A stretch of DNA of 63,876 nt. Origin: CAZTJA01 sp964613745 (lineage in GTDB: Bacteria > Desulfobacterota > Desulfomonilia > Desulfomonilales > Desulfomonilaceae). The DNA lies in the NCBI GenBank assembly GCA_964613745.1, contig CAZTJA010000009.1:1-63876 (forward strand). Reading direction: 5' to 3'. Position numbers and translations under genes: made by a program. Positions within the stretch are counted from its first letter, which is position 1. Each line of letters opens with the position of its first letter. This document shows, piece by piece, positions 62,918 to 63,876 of the stretch. The notes below the pieces were generated by a model, which did not search any database, was not told where the DNA came from, and saw only the letters and a list, made by a program, of their open reading frames with translations.

Positions 62918-63865
62918 TTATGCACAATAATCGACATCAAGAATGTTCTTGCTAAGGTCCTTAACCAAGGTAATTCGGTTGCCGAGTTCATTAAATCTGA
63001 TTTCATCGACACAGTGGCTGATCATTAATAATCCACGCCCGTGGCAAAGATCAAAGTTGTCCGGCTCATTGCTTCCGATTTTTTCCATGATCTCCTTGTA
63101 ATTGAATCCAGCTCCTTCGTCTTGAATGGAAAGCTCCACGCGGCCTGATTGCATCGTAAATTCCATCTTAATTTTTCGGCCGGCGAACTCTTCCTCTGTG
63201 ATTCTTTTTTGCCGGAGGTTAGCAAAGTAGTCCTTCTCGGAAAAATCAGAAGCTTTAAGATCAGATGACAGACTCAAGTTTCCGTGCTCAATTGCATTTA
63301 TTAATGATTCATAAACCGCGATTTCAAATAAATTGGCTAGTAGAATGTCGCATGCTTTACTTAGTATCAGCTGATTAGCAAAGTACCGGGCCAATCTCCC
63401 AGGCTTGATTTCATCTGTCCGGTATTCCAATGCCAGCGAACAGGAGATTATGTTGCCGATTTCAGGGAAGTACTTCAGATCCGCTTCCCTTCCCCGCAAA
63501 ACTTTATTTACCGCGTCCAATATACCCTTTTGGGTTACCCCGGTCGGCAGGAATTCTGCGTGTTCAAACCTATCAGCGGTATGTTTTTCAGATCCGGTCT
63601 TCGGATGAGGCAACAACAATAGTCTGATTTCCGCGTTAAGCTTGTGCACCTCGGAAATAAACTGATTATGGTCCTTACCGATCGAATTTGAATCCACCAC
63701 TACAAGCAAATGTTCCGCTCCGGAGCTTATTGCTCTTAATGCACCTGAATAGGAAGTTTCCCGATGAACGACGAACTGCTGTTGGGCCAATAATGTACCG
63801 ATCTCGCGTTCGAGTTCACCGTCTTGTGCAACAACCAAGATTTTCTTTGGAATCCTAAATTGCAA
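62918..63865 (-). CDS. Degenerate receiver domain fused to an anti-sigma-type ATPase
   Basis: The protein has 315 residues. Residues about 8-125 look like a response-regulator receiver with a worn active site: K-I-L-V-V-A-Q-D at the acidic pocket, V-V-V-D-S-N-S where D-x-M-P is normal, and no clear Lys in K-P. The C-terminal half is a RsbW/SpoIIAB-like HATPase: E-S-L-I-N-A-I-E-H-G-N, D-E-G-A-G-F and G-R-G-L-L-M-I. The family controls sigma factors or acts in partner switching. The ATG is near the window edge but appears genuine. Confidence 0.85.
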   Translation of the reverse strand: MQFRIPKKILVVAQDGELEREIGTLLAQQQFVVHRETSYSGALRAISSGAEHLLVVVDSNSIGKDHNQFISEVHKLNAEIRLLLLPHPKTGSEKHTADRFEHAEFLPTGVTQKGILDAVNKVLRGREADLKYFPEIGNIISCSLALEYRTDEIKPGRLARYFANQLILSKACDILLANLFEIAVYESLINAIEHGNLSLSSDLKASDFSEKDYFANLRQKRITEEEFAGRKIKMEFTMQSGRVELSIQDEGAGFNYKEIMEKIGSNEPDNFDLCHGRGLLMISHCVDEIRFNELGNRITLVKDLSKNILDVDYCA

Positions 63866-63876
63866 TTATCACCGGC

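Noticed and set aside
1..63876. tRNA, rRNA or mobile elements
   Set aside because: I looked in the larger gaps for T-loop GTTCRA-type sequences, transposase motifs and terminal repeats and found none that fold or match.

Overview
The window looks like chromosomal DNA from an LPS-bearing, menaquinone-using Gram-negative bacterium, most likely Desulfobacterota (the old Deltaproteobacteria). The evidence is genes for ADP-heptose (HldD), Kdo transfer (WaaA) and a family 9 glycosyltransferase, late menaquinone enzymes (UbiE/MenG, MenA), an MlaD-type lipid-trafficking protein, glycogen/trehalose enzymes, a seven-PAS hybrid kinase, and a probable selenocysteine rhodanese. A Desulfomonile/Syntrophobacterales-like host is a guess. 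I see no rRNA, tRNA, CRISPR, phage or transposon. Base composition is even and somewhat AT-rich.

Layout. 1-2.4 kb (minus): an MlaD protein followed by an unfamiliar protein built on repeated W-P-F motifs that runs off the left edge. 3-9.7 kb (minus): a helicase-exonuclease fusion translationally coupled to dnaE. 9.8-12.9 kb: an exported DUF192 protein and alpha-glucan phosphorylase. 13-18.8 kb (plus): a tight seven-gene operon with a TetR regulator, a NitT/TauT-type ABC importer, UbiE, a MenA-like prenyltransferase and a TSUP exporter, preceded by a double palindromic operator that overlaps a promoter. 18.8-21.3 kb (minus): a TIGR02757 protein and an acyl-CoA ligase. 21.4-25.1 kb (plus): purine nucleoside phosphorylase, a nucleoside deaminase, PurM, then the rhodanese whose active-site loop contains an in-frame TGA. 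25-34.9 kb: envelope and sugar genes (methyltransferase, glycosyltransferase, SGNH protein, flippase-like protein, dehydrogenase, YjbQ, HldD), a probable 61-residue gene coupled to hldD, and a very long pentapeptide-repeat protein.

35-50.7 kb is the least ordinary part. Small exported proteins of odd composition stand alone, each with a strong Shine-Dalgarno site and often its own terminator: three Cys/Pro proteins (CAPP/CPPP-type repeats), a Tyr/Gly/Ser protein, a twin CX3C protein and a BamE-like protein. Between them lie phosphofructokinase, a Tat-exported binding protein, a winged-helix/J-domain protein, an outer-membrane barrel, a GT9 enzyme, TspO, a TPR protein and two coiled-coil proteins. 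This looks like an undescribed set of envelope proteins. 50.7-63.9 kb is conventional: debranching enzyme and TreZ, NrdR-RibD-YciO, the hybrid kinase, WaaA, and a receiver/anti-sigma-type ATPase fusion.

The strongest discoveries to test are the selenocysteine rhodanese (24676-25080), the Cys/Pro-rich exported family, the W-P-F repeat protein next to MlaD, and the MrfA-MrfB-like fusion.
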